A DNA stretch of 64,000 nt from Salinibacterium sp. SWN167 (lineage in GTDB: Bacteria > Actinomycetota > Actinomycetes > Actinomycetales > Microbacteriaceae), in NCBI RefSeq assembly GCF_015864665.1, contig NZ_JADYWU010000002.1, positions 372,001-436,000 on the forward strand. Reading direction: 5' to 3'. The notes beneath the pieces are model-generated. The model did not search any database. It was given only the letters and a program-made list of their open reading frames with translations, and was not told where the DNA came from. Numbering within the stretch: position 1 is the stretch's first letter; each line of letters starts with the position of its first letter. The translations under genes were made by a program, and so were the position numbers. This document shows, one piece after another, positions 36,350 through 45,626 of the stretch.

Positions 36350-37786
36350 ATGACCGAACACAAACTCGCCGTCATTGTTCTTGCCGCCGGCCAAGGCACC
36401 CGCATGAAGTCCGCTAAGCCCAAAGTGTTGCACCGCCTTGCCGGTCGCGAACTCATTGGGCACGTTGTGGCTGTCGCTCGTGAGCTGAACCCTGAGCACG
36501 TGATTGCCGTCGTGCGCCACCAGCGCGACGAAGTGGTGGCGAGCCTCACCGAGCTCATGCCCGACATCCTGATCGTTGATCAAGACGATGTCGCCGGCAC
36601 TGGTCGTGCCGTTGAGGTCGCTGTCGATTCTTTGCCTGCCGACTTCGACGGGGATGTCGTTGTCGTCAGCGGTGACGTACCGCTTCTCGATTCGGCCACC
36701 CTCGCGGCGCTGCTCGAGCAGCACCGCGCACAGTCTGCCGCAGCTACCGTGCTGTCCGCGATTCTCGATGACGCCACCGGCTATGGCCGCGTAGTGCGTG
36801 ATGCTCAGGGCGGCCTCGATCGCATTGTGGAGCAGAAAGATGCGAACGCTGACGAGCTTTCGATCACTGAGATCAACTCGGGCACGTATGCGTTCCGGGT
36901 CGGCCCGCTGCGCGAGCAACTCGTGCGTCTCACGACCGACAACGCCCAGGCGGAAAAGTACATCACCGATGTTGTCGGTCTACTGCGGGGCGTCGGCGCC
37001 ACGGTTGCCGCAATGCCCGTAACCGCCGGCTGGATGGTCGCCGGGGTCAACGACCGCGTGCAACTGGCCGAGGCCGCTCGCCGCATGAACGAGCTCATTG
37101 TGCAGAAATGGCAACGTGCGGGCGTGACGATCGAAGACCCCGCCACGACCTGGATCGATGCGGATGTCACGCTCAACCCCGACGTCGAAATTCTGCCCGG
37201 CACCCAACTCAAGGGCGCAACGCTCGTTCAATCCGGCGCCATTATTGGCCCAGACACGACGCTCGTTGACTGTGAGGTTGGCGAGAATGCTGTCGTGAAG
37301 CGCACGGATGCCACCCTCAGCGTGATCGGAGCAAACGCCTCCGTTGGCCCGTTTGCTTACCTTCGCCCCAACACCAAGCTGGGCGTCGGCGGCAAGATCG
37401 GAACCTTCGTAGAGACCAAGAACTCCACGATTGGTGAGGGAAGCAAGGTGCCTCACCTCAGCTACATCGGTGACACCGAAGTGGGCGTTCAGTCCAATGT
37501 TGGTGCCGGAACAATCACGGCAAATTACGACGGAGTGAACAAGAGCCGCACGGTAGTTGGCTCCCACGTGAGAACTGGGTCGCACAACGTCTTCGTTGCT
37601 CCGGTTAGAATTGCTGATGGAGCGTATACCGGAGCCGGGTCGGTCATCCGAAAAGATGTACCGGCGGGGTCTCTGGCAATCAACGTCGCTCCGCAGCGCA
37701 ATATCAGTGGCTGGGTTGAAACCAATCGGGCGGGTACTGCAGCGGCTCAGGCAGCTGCCGCAGCACACGACGATAACGACGCCTGA
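36350..37786 (+). CDS. glmU: bifunctional GlmU (N-acetylglucosamine-1-phosphate uridyltransferase / glucosamine-1-phosphate acetyltransferase)
   Basis: 478 residues making UDP-GlcNAc for peptidoglycan. The N-terminal nucleotidyltransferase has LAAGQGTRMKSAKPKVLH (11-28). The C-terminal left-handed beta-helix has hexapeptide repeats and the acetyltransferase marks AYLRPNTKLGVGGKIG, EVGVQSNVGAGTITANYDG and PAGSLAIN. The frame is open 14 codons upstream, but ATG 36350 fits both family and promoter spacing. Followed by prs after 40 bp, as in other actinobacteria. Confidence 0.97.
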   Translation: MTEHKLAVIVLAAGQGTRMKSAKPKVLHRLAGRELIGHVVAVARELNPEHVIAVVRHQRDEVVASLTELMPDILIVDQDDVAGTGRAVEVAVDSLPADFDGDVVVVSGDVPLLDSATLAALLEQHRAQSAAATVLSAILDDATGYGRVVRDAQGGLDRIVEQKDANADELSITEINSGTYAFRVGPLREQLVRLTTDNAQAEKYITDVVGLLRGVGATVAAMPVTAGWMVAGVNDRVQLAEAARRMNELIVQKWQRAGVTIEDPATTWIDADVTLNPDVEILPGTQLKGATLVQSGAIIGPDTTLVDCEVGENAVVKRTDATLSVIGANASVGPFAYLRPNTKLGVGGKIGTFVETKNSTIGEGSKVPHLSYIGDTEVGVQSNVGAGTITANYDGVNKSRTVVGSHVRTGSHNVFVAPVRIADGAYTGAGSVIRKDVPAGSLAINVAPQRNISGWVETNRAGTAAAQAAAAAHDDNDA

Positions 37787-37826
37787 CCGAAGTACGCCGT
37801 AACCGCGGCAGAGAGCGAGTCCCCAC

Positions 37827-38804
37827 GTGGCCAGCATAAAAATCTCCGGTCAGAAGCGACTCGTACTCGTCTCCGGTCGAGCTCACCCCCAGCTTGCGCT
37901 CGACATTGCTGAAGAGCTCGGCAGCGATCTGGTTCCCACCGATGCCCGCACCTTTGCGAACGGCGAAATCTACGCCCGCTACGACGAAAGTGTTCGTGGC
38001 TGCGATGCGTTCGTCATCCAGTCGCACACCGAGCCCATCAACGAGTGGCTCATGGAACAGCTGATCATGGTGGATGCCCTCAAGCGCGCTTCTGCCAAGC
38101 GCATCACCGTCGTCTCGCCTTTCTATCCCTACGCCCGTCAAGACAAGAAGGGCCGCGGTCGCGAGCCGATCAGCGCTCGACTGATTGCGGACCTCTACAA
38201 GGCTGCCGGCGCCGATCGCATCATGAGCGTTGACCTTCACGCCGCTCAGATCCAGGGCTTCTTCGACGGCCCCGTCGACCACCTTTTCGCTATGCCCGTG
38301 TTGCTTGAGCACTTCCAGAAGCTGCTCGATCCCTCCACCCTCACCGTGGTGAGCCCCGACATGGGCCGCGTGCGCGTTGCCGATATCTGGAGCGACAAGC
38401 TCGGCGCACCGCTGGCGATCATCCACAAGCGCCGCGACCCCCTCGTGCCCAACAAGGTCACCGTTCACGACATCGTCGGTGATGTTGATGGTCGCGTGTG
38501 CCTGCTCGTTGACGACATGATCGACACCGGGGGAACCATCGTGAAGGCAGCCGAAGCGCTCAAGCGTGCGGGTGCCCTCAAGGTTGTTGTTGCCGCAACC
38601 CACGCCATCTTCTCCGACCCCGCTCCCACCATTCTGCAGAGCGAGTTCATCGACTCCGTGGTTGTCACCGACACGTTGCCGGTGCCGGAACACAAGCGGT
38701 TCCCCACGCTCACGATTCTGCCGATCGCCCCGTTGCTGGCCCGCGCCATCCACGAAGTCTTCGATGACGGATCGGTCACCTCGATGTTCGACGGTGCTGC
38801 CTAA
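37827..38804 (+). CDS. prs: ribose-phosphate pyrophosphokinase
   Basis: 325-residue PRPP synthetase that makes phosphoribosyl pyrophosphate from ribose 5-phosphate and ATP. Marks are LVSGRAHPQLALDIAEELG, the PYARQDKKGRGREPISARL flexible loop, SVDLHAAQIQGFFDGPVDHL and the PRPP-binding CLLVDDMIDTGGTI. GTG start with a GAGAGCGAG ribosome-binding site. Part of the conserved glmU-prs unit; in other actinobacteria rplY comes soon after, here it is 9.7 kb away. Confidence 0.97.
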   Translation: MASIKISGQKRLVLVSGRAHPQLALDIAEELGSDLVPTDARTFANGEIYARYDESVRGCDAFVIQSHTEPINEWLMEQLIMVDALKRASAKRITVVSPFYPYARQDKKGRGREPISARLIADLYKAAGADRIMSVDLHAAQIQGFFDGPVDHLFAMPVLLEHFQKLLDPSTLTVVSPDMGRVRVADIWSDKLGAPLAIIHKRRDPLVPNKVTVHDIVGDVDGRVCLLVDDMIDTGGTIVKAAEALKRAGALKVVVAATHAIFSDPAPTILQSEFIDSVVVTDTLPVPEHKRFPTLTILPIAPLLARAIHEVFDDGSVTSMFDGAA

Positions 38805-38857
38805 GCAATCCCAGCATTTGGCCTGTGCACATGTTTTTTGAGTGCGCCTCACAGGCA

Positions 38858-38863
38858 TACAGT
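38858..38863 (+). promoter_or_regulatory. -10 box, acyl-CoA ligase gene (leaderless)
   Basis: TACAGT six bases before the ATG at 38870. Confidence 0.5.
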
Positions 38864-38869
38864 TAACGT

Positions 38870-40573
38870 ATGACTGCGTTGTCCGACCGCCCCTGGCTTA
38901 CGAGCTATGCCGACGGTGTACCCCAAGAAATTCCGCTCCCCGACGGATCACTTTACGATCTGGTCGAGGCCACTATCGCTGAGTACCCACGCAGCGTCGC
39001 GCTGGAATTTTTTGGTAAAGAAACGACCTACGAAGAACTTGGCGATCAGATCGACCGCGCTGCGGAAGGCCTTCGCCTCCTCGGCGTGCAGAAGGGCGAC
39101 CGGGTTGCTCTCGTGCTGCCCAACTGCCCCCAACACGTTGCTGCGTTCTATGCGGTATTGCGTCTCGGCGCGATCGTCGTCGAGCACAACCCGCTCTACA
39201 CCGCGCGTGAACTTCGTCACCAGTTCGAAGATCACGGTGCCCGCGTCGTTATCGCTTGGAACAATGCGGTAGAAACTCTGCAAGATTTTCCGGATGACCT
39301 CGCGCTCGAGACCATCATTTCGGTCGATGTTCCCCGAGCGATGCGCCTCACGACTCGCGCGCTGCTGCGACTGCCGATCGCGAAAGCGCGAGAATCACGC
39401 GCTGCGCTCACCACGAACGTGCGTGGAACGATCACGTGGCACGATCTGCTCAAGTCCGACCCGATCGACGCGCACATCGTGCGTCCCGTGTCAGACGACC
39501 TCGCGCTCATCCAATACACGAGTGGCACGACTGGCTTCCCTAAGGGCGCCATGCTCACGCACCTCAACCTGCTTACCAATGCTGCGCAGGCCCGTGCTTG
39601 GGTGCCGGCAGTGCCGCGGGGAACCTCCGTCGTTTATGCGGTGTTACCGATGTTCCACGCCTACGGACTCACGCTTTGCTTGACGTTTACGACGAGCATC
39701 GGTGCGCGGCTCGTTCTGTTCCCTAAATTTGATCCTGACCTTGTGCTTGCGGTCGTGAAAAAGCGTCCCGCGACGTTCTTCCCCGCCGTCCCGCCGATTT
39801 ACGCGCGACTCACTGCCGCAGCAGACGCTGCCGGTGTCTCGCTCAAAGGTATTGAGGTCGCCATTTCTGGTGCGATGCCGCTGTCAGCCACCGTCGTCGA
39901 GCCGTGGGAAGAACGCACCGGCGGCACGCTGGTTGAGGGCTACGGCCTCTCGGAGACCAGCCCGATCCTTATCGCCAACCCCGTCGGTCCCACACGACGC
40001 GCTGGCACCGTCGGATTGCCTTTGCCCAACACCGAAATCCGTGTCGTCGATCCAGATAACCCCACCGTTGATCGCGCGCTGGGGGAGGAGGGTGAGCTCA
40101 TCGTTCGCGGCCCACAGGTGTTCTCCGGTTACTGGGGCAAGCCTGACGAGACCGCTGAAGTCTTCACGCCTGCGATCGACGACGGCAAAGACTGGTTCCG
40201 CACCGGCGATATCGTCACGGTGGATGCCGATGGTTTCGTCACCATCGTTGACCGCATCAAAGAGCTCATCATCACGGGTGGATTCAATGTTGCACCGAGC
40301 GAGGTCGAAGAAGCGCTGCGCCGTCATCCGTCGATCGCGGATGCTGCCGTAGTGGGGCTCCCGAGCACGCACAGCGGTGAAGATGTTGCTGCGGCCGTCG
40401 TTCTCGCTCAGGGCGCAAGCCTTGACCAAGAGGCCGTGCGCAGCTTCCTGCGCGAGCATCTTTCGGCCTACAAGGTTCCCAAAACCATTGTGAGCGTCGA
40501 CGATCTTCCGCGGTCCCTCATTGGCAAGGTATTGCGTCGTCAGGTTCGCGACGAACTCCTCGCCGACCGTTAG
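38870..40573 (+). CDS. long-chain fatty-acid-CoA ligase (AMP-binding)
   Basis: 567-residue adenylate-forming enzyme that activates fatty acids to acyl-CoA. Motif A3 YTSGTTGFPKGAML at about 219-232, A5 YGLSETSP, the hinge FRTGDIVTVDADGFVTIVDRIKELIITGGFNVAPSEVE region, and the catalytic Lys near the end in RSLIGKVLRRQVRDEL. The FadD subtype is most likely; the chain length cannot be told. The stop overlaps that of the next gene on the other strand (TTAG). Confidence 0.93.
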   Translation: MTALSDRPWLTSYADGVPQEIPLPDGSLYDLVEATIAEYPRSVALEFFGKETTYEELGDQIDRAAEGLRLLGVQKGDRVALVLPNCPQHVAAFYAVLRLGAIVVEHNPLYTARELRHQFEDHGARVVIAWNNAVETLQDFPDDLALETIISVDVPRAMRLTTRALLRLPIAKARESRAALTTNVRGTITWHDLLKSDPIDAHIVRPVSDDLALIQYTSGTTGFPKGAMLTHLNLLTNAAQARAWVPAVPRGTSVVYAVLPMFHAYGLTLCLTFTTSIGARLVLFPKFDPDLVLAVVKKRPATFFPAVPPIYARLTAAADAAGVSLKGIEVAISGAMPLSATVVEPWEERTGGTLVEGYGLSETSPILIANPVGPTRRAGTVGLPLPNTEIRVVDPDNPTVDRALGEEGELIVRGPQVFSGYWGKPDETAEVFTPAIDDGKDWFRTGDIVTVDADGFVTIVDRIKELIITGGFNVAPSEVEEALRRHPSIADAAVVGLPSTHSGEDVAAAVVLAQGASLDQEAVRSFLREHLSAYKVPKTIVSVDDLPRSLIGKVLRRQVRDELLADR

Positions 40574-40941
40574 GTGTTATCGGCCGGGTTTGTCGGAATA
40601 ACGGCAGGCCCGGGGATCAGGCCAAGCGAACGAAGCAAGGTTTCGCCTCCGTTGAACGCGATTGCGTAGCATTTCCAGCCGGGATCGCCATCGCCCGTGA
40701 GCTCGAAGCGCACTGAGTACGACACCGCTTGGGGCGCCAGATATTGCACGTAGGTCGCGCACGTGCGATTGGCTGTGTTGTCGGCAGTAGCGGCAGCAGA
40801 CACGATGCCCGGAACCACGAGCCCGATAAGTCCTAAGACGACAACAACACGCATCACCCACACGAACGTGCGCGAGCGCAACGGTCGTTCGTTGTGCGGC
40901 TCGTAACCGTCGAGCTCGGGGTGCTCATCAGAGGTGCTCAT
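40570..40941 (-). CDS. single-TM membrane protein, unknown function
   Basis: 123 residues: an acidic N-terminal cytoplasmic stretch, one TM helix (about 29-50), then an outside domain with two cysteines (TCATYVQYLAPQ and GWKCYAIAFNGGE) that could be bridged. The end is LIPGPAVIPTNPADNT. No family was recognised; similar small proteins occur in Microbacteriaceae by my recollection only. It lies downstream of gnd on the same strand, but a strong hairpin at 41003-41031 separates them. Confidence 0.75.
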   Translation of the reverse strand: MSTSDEHPELDGYEPHNERPLRSRTFVWVMRVVVVLGLIGLVVPGIVSAAATADNTANRTCATYVQYLAPQAVSYSVRFELTGDGDPGWKCYAIAFNGGETLLRSLGLIPGPAVIPTNPADNT

Positions 40942-41002
40942 CGTTGGCCATTCTGTCACTTGCAGGTGGTGACGACGCTACTGTCGCCGAGTTAAGACAC
41001 GA

Positions 41003-41031
41003 ATGGCGGCGAACCCAAGGTTCGCCGCCAT
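41003..41031 (-). terminator. hairpin after gnd
   Basis: Perfect 13-bp stem (ATGGCGGCGAACC with GGTTCGCCGCCAT) and a 3-base loop, six bases past the gnd stop. No U-tract on the minus strand, so it is a U-less terminator or 3' end stabiliser. Confidence 0.7.
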
Positions 41032-41036
41032 CTCGA

Positions 41037-42494
41037 TTAGTGCGAGTCGGTCGCTTCGATCTCGCTGCGATCGCCCGACCACAGGGTGTGGAAGGTGCCA
41101 TCCATGTCGACGCGCTTGTAGGTGTGAGCGCCGAAGAAGTCACGCTGACCCTGAACAAGGGCAGCAGGAAGGCGCGGTGCACGCAGGCTGTCGTAGTAGG
41201 CGAGCGACGAGGAGAATGCCGGGGTGGGGATGCCGGCAGCGGCAGCGCCACCCACAACACGACGCCAGGAATCCTGCGTGCCTGCCATCGCGTCGGTGAA
41301 GTACGGCGCGGTAACGAGGGCAACGAGGCCCGGGTTTTCGGCGTACGCCTCGGTGATGCGGTTCAGGAAGCGTGCACGGATGATGCAACCACCGCGCCAG
41401 ATCTTGGCGATCTCGCCCTTCTTGATGTCCCAGTTGTATTCTTCAGCGCCGGCGACGATCGCGTCGAAACCTTGGCTGTACGCAATGATCTTCGAGGCGT
41501 AGAGAGCTTGGCGAACATCTTCGATGAACGCGGCCTTGTCTTCGACGGCAGGCACCGAGCTCGGGCCGGGCAGGGCGCTGGCGGCCGCGCGCTGGGCGGG
41601 CTTCGAGGAGACAGCGCGAGCGAACACAGCTTCGGCGATCCCCGAGACGGGGACTCCGAGGTTGAGCGCGGTCTGCACTGTCCAGACGCCGGTGCCCTTG
41701 GAACCGGCCTGGTCGAGGATGACATCCACGAGTGGCTTGTCGGTCTTGGCATCGACCTGACGCAGAACTTCAGCGGTGATCTCGATGAGGTAGCTCTCGA
41801 GCTCGCCCTTGTTCCATTCGGCGAAAATGTCAGCGATCTCGGCGGGGGTGGCTCCGGTGCCGTGGCGGATGAGGTCGTAGGCCTCGGCGATGAGCTGCAT
41901 GTCGGCGTATTCGATGCCGTTGTGGATCATCTTGACGAAGTGGCCAGCACCATCGGTGCCGACGTGAGTGACGCAGGGCTCGCCTTCGGCAACAGCAGCG
42001 ATCGACTTGAGGATCGGGCCGAGGGTCTCCCATGCTTCAGCGGAACCGCCAGGCATGATCGACGGGCCGAGCAGCGCACCCTCTTCGCCACCGGAGATAC
42101 CGGCGCCGACGAAGTTGATGCCGGTCTCGCGCACTGCCTTCTCGCGACGGATGGTGTCGGTGAAGAGCGCGTTGCCGCCGTCGACGATGATGTCGCCGGG
42201 CTCGAAAGCTTCGGTCAGAGCGTCAATCACGGCATCCGTGCCCTTGCCGGCCTGAACCATGATGATCGCGGTTCGTGGCTTCGACAGCGACGCCGCAAAT
42301 TCTTGATAGGTGGATGCCGGAACGAAGTGAGCTTCGGGGTGCTCGGTGAGCAGCGTCTCGGTCTTCGAGTAGGAGCGGTTGTAGATGGCAACGGTGTTGC
42401 CTTCGCGGCTCGCGAGGTTGCGGGCGAGGTTCGAGCCCATAACTGCGAGCCCTACTACGCCAATGTTTGCGGATACTTGCTCAGCAGCGGTCAT
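41037..42494 (-). CDS. gnd: 6-phosphogluconate dehydrogenase, decarboxylating (NADP+)
   Basis: 485-residue enzyme that oxidises 6-phosphogluconate to ribulose 5-phosphate and CO2. Marks are the cofactor fold NIGVVGLAVMGSNLARN, the NR[ST] region around residue 42 (AIYNRSYSKT), GISGGEEGALLGPSIMPGG, HNGIEYADMQLIAE and GTGVWTVQTALNLGVPV. ATG 42494 has AAGGAG upstream; a 21-residue longer form is rejected. It lies beside the gluconate genes, whose product it consumes. The long (about 480) form is the usual GndA type. Confidence 0.97.
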   Translation of the reverse strand: MTAAEQVSANIGVVGLAVMGSNLARNLASREGNTVAIYNRSYSKTETLLTEHPEAHFVPASTYQEFAASLSKPRTAIIMVQAGKGTDAVIDALTEAFEPGDIIVDGGNALFTDTIRREKAVRETGINFVGAGISGGEEGALLGPSIMPGGSAEAWETLGPILKSIAAVAEGEPCVTHVGTDGAGHFVKMIHNGIEYADMQLIAEAYDLIRHGTGATPAEIADIFAEWNKGELESYLIEITAEVLRQVDAKTDKPLVDVILDQAGSKGTGVWTVQTALNLGVPVSGIAEAVFARAVSSKPAQRAAASALPGPSSVPAVEDKAAFIEDVRQALYASKIIAYSQGFDAIVAGAEEYNWDIKKGEIAKIWRGGCIIRARFLNRITEAYAENPGLVALVTAPYFTDAMAGTQDSWRRVVGGAAAAGIPTPAFSSSLAYYDSLRAPRLPAALVQGQRDFFGAHTYKRVDMDGTFHTLWSGDRSEIEATDSH

Positions 42495-42679
42495 ATCGTT
42501 CACTCCTTGACTCTGGGACAAAGTGGTGGGCCGATGCAGCGCGACTGGTTGGCCCAATCATCAAGCCTAGGGCACGCCGCGCAGCAGGCTCGCGGCATCC
42601 ATTCAGGCTTCACGGCCGCGGGGAAGCCACGGGGAGACTCACGCGGTAGGCGTCCAGACTACGTACGAGAACTGAGGAG

Positions 42680-42685
42680 TAGCGT
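42680..42685 (+). promoter_or_regulatory. -10 box, monooxygenase gene (leaderless)
   Basis: TAGCGT six bases before the ATG at 42692. The rest of 42495-42691 shows nothing recognisable apart from the gnd ribosome-binding site. Confidence 0.45.
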
Positions 42686-42691
42686 GGGGGT

Positions 42692-43009
42692 ATGAGCAAG
42701 CCAATGATCGTTACCGCCATTTTTCACATTCGTCCCGATAGCCGCGATGCGGTTGTCGAGGCGCTTCGCACGGCACTTCCTCTCGTGCATGAAGAGCCCG
42801 GTTGTGAGCTTTACGCTATCCACGAGACGGCAGATGGCACGCTTGTCATGATCGAGAAGTGGGAGTCTGAAGCGCTTCTTGACGCACACGGTCAAAGCCC
42901 GGCTGTCGCCGCTCTTGTCGGCGAAATCGGCCAGTACCTCACGGCAGAGGTCGCCGTGACGCGAATGTCACCCATCCCTATCGGAACCACGGGCAAGGGC
43001 GCGCTCTAA
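42692..43009 (+). CDS. antibiotic biosynthesis monooxygenase (ABM)-domain protein
   Basis: 105 residues with the ABM ferredoxin-like fold: IVTAIFHIRPDSRDAVVEALRTALPLVHEEPGCELYAIHE and MIEKWESEALLDAHGQSPAVAAL. Relatives include quinol monooxygenases (YgiN type) and heme-degrading enzymes. Substrate unknown. It is convergent with the PNPOx-like gene across 16 bp. Confidence 0.92.
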   Translation: MSKPMIVTAIFHIRPDSRDAVVEALRTALPLVHEEPGCELYAIHETADGTLVMIEKWESEALLDAHGQSPAVAALVGEIGQYLTAEVAVTRMSPIPIGTTGKGAL

Positions 43010-43025
43010 GCAGCAGCGCCTCGCT

Positions 43026-43451
43026 CTAGTAGCGCTCGGGCTCTGGGCCCAAGAGAAAACGGCGCCCGCTGATCTCGGTCGGTGTGATCTCGACCCACGT
43101 GTATTTAAGGGTCGGGATGAGGGGCCGAAGCGGCAGTTGGTCTGCTTCGTAAATCTCATCCTGAGATTCGATGACGCGCGCGGTGCCTTTGGCGACGACA
43201 CTCCACGCGGTGTGCGGCCCCACGAAGTCTGTCTCGAAGGCGACACGGTCATTGATCGTGAGTTTGAGCAGTTTGGTTCCCTGCGATGTGCGCAAAAGTA
43301 GTCGCTCGCCCACTGCGATGAAATTGACGGGGGTGATCTCAGGTTCCCCCTGAAAGCTGACGGCGATCCTGCCCAGATCGGCAGTGCGCAGCAAATCCCA
43401 GCACGTTTCCAGTGTTAGTTCTTCCACTGGGTTATTCAGATTCTCGCTCAT
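43026..43451 (-). CDS. pyridoxamine 5'-phosphate oxidase-fold protein
   Basis: 141-residue split beta-barrel flavin-binding type protein: LETCWDLLRTADLGRIAVSFQGEPEITPVNF, LLLRTSQGTKL, VAFETDFVGPHTAWSVVAKGTARVI. These small actinobacterial members often bind F420 or heme-like cofactors; function not assigned. GGAAGGA ribosome-binding site before the ATG. Confidence 0.9.
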   Translation of the reverse strand: MSENLNNPVEELTLETCWDLLRTADLGRIAVSFQGEPEITPVNFIAVGERLLLRTSQGTKLLKLTINDRVAFETDFVGPHTAWSVVAKGTARVIESQDEIYEADQLPLRPLIPTLKYTWVEITPTEISGRRFLLGPEPERY

Positions 43452-43616
43452 GGAGTCATCCTTCCGTAGCCCAATTCTCCCACTCGGGCCCGCGAGTTAC
43501 CAGCCTGTGTTGCTGGGAAACGCAGGGGTAGCGGGCAGCACTGGAGGCATCCATTTACCGGGCTTCGGAGATATATTCTCAACAACTTTGCATTAAGTCT
43601 GCTTTAAGGCACACTG

Positions 43617-43634
43617 GTCAGATTGATATCTGAC
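43617..43634. promoter_or_regulatory. palindrome upstream of gntK, candidate GntR-family operator
   Basis: Perfect inverted repeat GTCAGAT / ATCTGAC with a 4-base centre, ending 29 bp before the gntK start. It is a candidate binding site for the FadR-type regulator encoded at 47497-48213. The rest of 43452-43663 is AT-richer and probably holds the operon promoter. Confidence 0.55.
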
Positions 43635-43663
43635 GTAACGATGCGTCGAGTGTTAGGAAAACA

Positions 43664-44185
43664 GTGGCTTCACAATTTCCACCCCTCATCGTGATGGGTG
43701 TCTCGGGATCCGGTAAATCGACCGTTGGCGCTGCCCTTAGCGAAGCTCTGGGCATGCAATTCATCGATGGCGACGACCTTCATCCGCGAGCTAACAAAGA
43801 GAAGATGGCTGCTGGCCACGCTCTGAACGATGAAGACCGCGCACCGTGGCTTGAGATCATCGCCGACCGCATCGGTGCCGAACTTGCTGACGAAAACCCC
43901 ATCATCGTCGCGTGCTCCTCCCTCAAGCGCTCCTATCGCCGCATCCTCACCGCGCACGCTCCCTCGACGGTTTTCGTCCACTTGCAGGGAGCCCGCGAAG
44001 TCATCGCCGAGCGTCAGTCGCACCGCAACCACGAGTACATGCCCAACAGCTTGCTCGACTCCCAGTTCGACACTCTCGAACCGCTCCAGGCCGATGAGCG
44101 CGGAGTGCTCGTCGACCTCACCCAGACTCCGGATGACATCGTCCGGTCCATCAAAAAAGACCTCACCGACAACTACGTCGGCTGA
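43664..44185 (+). CDS. gntK: gluconokinase GntK
   Basis: 173-residue P-loop kinase that phosphorylates gluconate to 6-phosphogluconate. Walker A GVSGSGKST at 12-20, then the substrate region FIDGDDLHPRANKEKMAAGHALNDEDRAPWL, and VFVHLQGAREVIAERQSHRNHEYMPNSLLDSQFDTLE. GTG start preceded by TTAGGAAAA. First gene of gntK-gntP-SDR-idnD. Confidence 0.96.
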   Translation: MASQFPPLIVMGVSGSGKSTVGAALSEALGMQFIDGDDLHPRANKEKMAAGHALNDEDRAPWLEIIADRIGAELADENPIIVACSSLKRSYRRILTAHAPSTVFVHLQGAREVIAERQSHRNHEYMPNSLLDSQFDTLEPLQADERGVLVDLTQTPDDIVRSIKKDLTDNYVG

Positions 44186-44207
44186 GCTGCACTAGAGAAA
44201 AAGGACA

Positions 44208-45617
44208 ATGATGACCGATCTCCAACTGCTGTGGGAGTTGCCCACGTGGGGCCTGCTACTGCTCGCTGCCGGCGCCATTGCGCTCCTGCTTGTACTGATC
44301 ATCGCGGGGCGCGTTCACGCGTTCCTTTCGCTGATCATCGTCAGCCTCGTGACTGCACTTGCCGCAGGTATCCCCACGAACCAGATAATCCCGACGCTCA
44401 CGTCGGGTTTCGGCGGCACCCTCGCCAGCGTCGCACTGCTGGTCGGTCTGGGAGCAATGCTCGGTCGGATGCTCGAGATGAGTGGCGGAGCGCAAGTGCT
44501 CGCCGATTCGCTCATCAACCGCTTTGGTGAAAAGCGTGCGCCTCTTGCTCTCGCTGTAGCGTCGCTCATGATGGGTTTCCCCATCTTCTTCGACGCCGGT
44601 CTTGTCGTCATGTTGCCGATCATCTTCACGGTTGCTCGTCGCCTCGGTGGATCGCTCCTGCTCTACGCGTTCCCCGCTGCCGTCGCGTTCTCGGTCATGC
44701 ACATCTTCGTGCCGCCGCATCCCGGCCCCGTTGCCGCAACCGGTCTTCTTGGCGCTGACGTCGGACTCGTTCTGATCTTTGGTCTTATCGTTGCCATCCC
44801 CACCTGGTACGTCGTGGGTTACAAGTTCGGCACCTGGACCGGTAAGCGCTTCGATATTGCGATTCCCGACATCCTCTTCGGCGTTCACGACGACGAGAAG
44901 GCTGCAGAGTTCAAGTCGAACCCCAAGCTCGGCACCATCCTCTTCCTCCTTCTCCTTCCCCTCGTGCTCATCTTCATGAACACCGGCCTCAACGCCCTCG
45001 CAACCGCTGGCGTTGTTGACCTTGAAAGCCCGCTCGTTCAGGCGCTTCGTCTCCTCGGGGAAACTCCTATCGCTCTGCTCATCACTGTCGTGTTCGCCAT
45101 GTGGCTGCTCGGCTGGAAGCGCAACAAGAAGCGCACCCTCATCGAGACCATCGTTGACAGCGCCCTCGGCCCGGTTAGCTCGATCATTCTCATCACCGGT
45201 GCCGGTGGCATGTTCGGCGGCGTACTGCGTGCCAGCGGAATCGGCGCCAGCATCGCGAGCTCGCTCGACTCGATCGGTATGCCGCTGATTGTTGCCGGCT
45301 TCGTGATCGCTGCGATCATCCGCGTCGCCCAAGGTTCTGCAACCGTCGCGCTCACCACTTCGGCGGCGCTCATTCAGCCCGTCGTACTTGCTGACGCAAG
45401 CCTCAACCCCGTCGAACTCGCGGCCATCGTGCTCGCGCTCGCCGCCGGTTCGGTGTTTGCAGGTCACGTGAATGACTCGGGCTTCTGGTTGGTCAGCCGT
45501 TTCTTCGGAATGGACACCCAGACCACCCTGCGTACGTGGACGGTTGGCCAGGCACTAATCGGTGTCATGGGCTTCGCGATTGCGTTCGTCATTTTCATCA
45601 TCGCCGGAATGTTCTAG
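44208..45617 (+). CDS. gntP: gluconate:H+ symporter GntP family
   Basis: 469-residue permease with about 12 TM helices. Typical family stretches are IPTNQIIPTLTSGFGGTLASVALLVGLGAMLG near the N terminus, HIFVPPHPGPVAATGLLGADVG in the middle and VAQGSATVALTTSAAL with AAGSVFAGHVNDSGFWL near the end. It imports gluconate, possibly also idonate. An AAAAAGGA ribosome-binding site lies before the ATG, 22 bp after gntK. Confidence 0.95.
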   Translation: MMTDLQLLWELPTWGLLLLAAGAIALLLVLIIAGRVHAFLSLIIVSLVTALAAGIPTNQIIPTLTSGFGGTLASVALLVGLGAMLGRMLEMSGGAQVLADSLINRFGEKRAPLALAVASLMMGFPIFFDAGLVVMLPIIFTVARRLGGSLLLYAFPAAVAFSVMHIFVPPHPGPVAATGLLGADVGLVLIFGLIVAIPTWYVVGYKFGTWTGKRFDIAIPDILFGVHDDEKAAEFKSNPKLGTILFLLLLPLVLIFMNTGLNALATAGVVDLESPLVQALRLLGETPIALLITVVFAMWLLGWKRNKKRTLIETIVDSALGPVSSIILITGAGGMFGGVLRASGIGASIASSLDSIGMPLIVAGFVIAAIIRVAQGSATVALTTSAALIQPVVLADASLNPVELAAIVLALAAGSVFAGHVNDSGFWLVSRFFGMDTQTTLRTWTVGQALIGVMGFAIAFVIFIIAGMF

Positions 45618-45626
45618 GAGATAGCT

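Noticed and set aside
38805-38869. Terminator after prs
   Set aside because: A 7-bp GCCTGTG/CACAGGC pair has a loop of about 21 bases and overlaps the next promoter; too weak to call.
40944-42695. 583-codon plus-strand frame opposite gnd
   Set aside because: Antisense to a canonical 6-phosphogluconate dehydrogenase.
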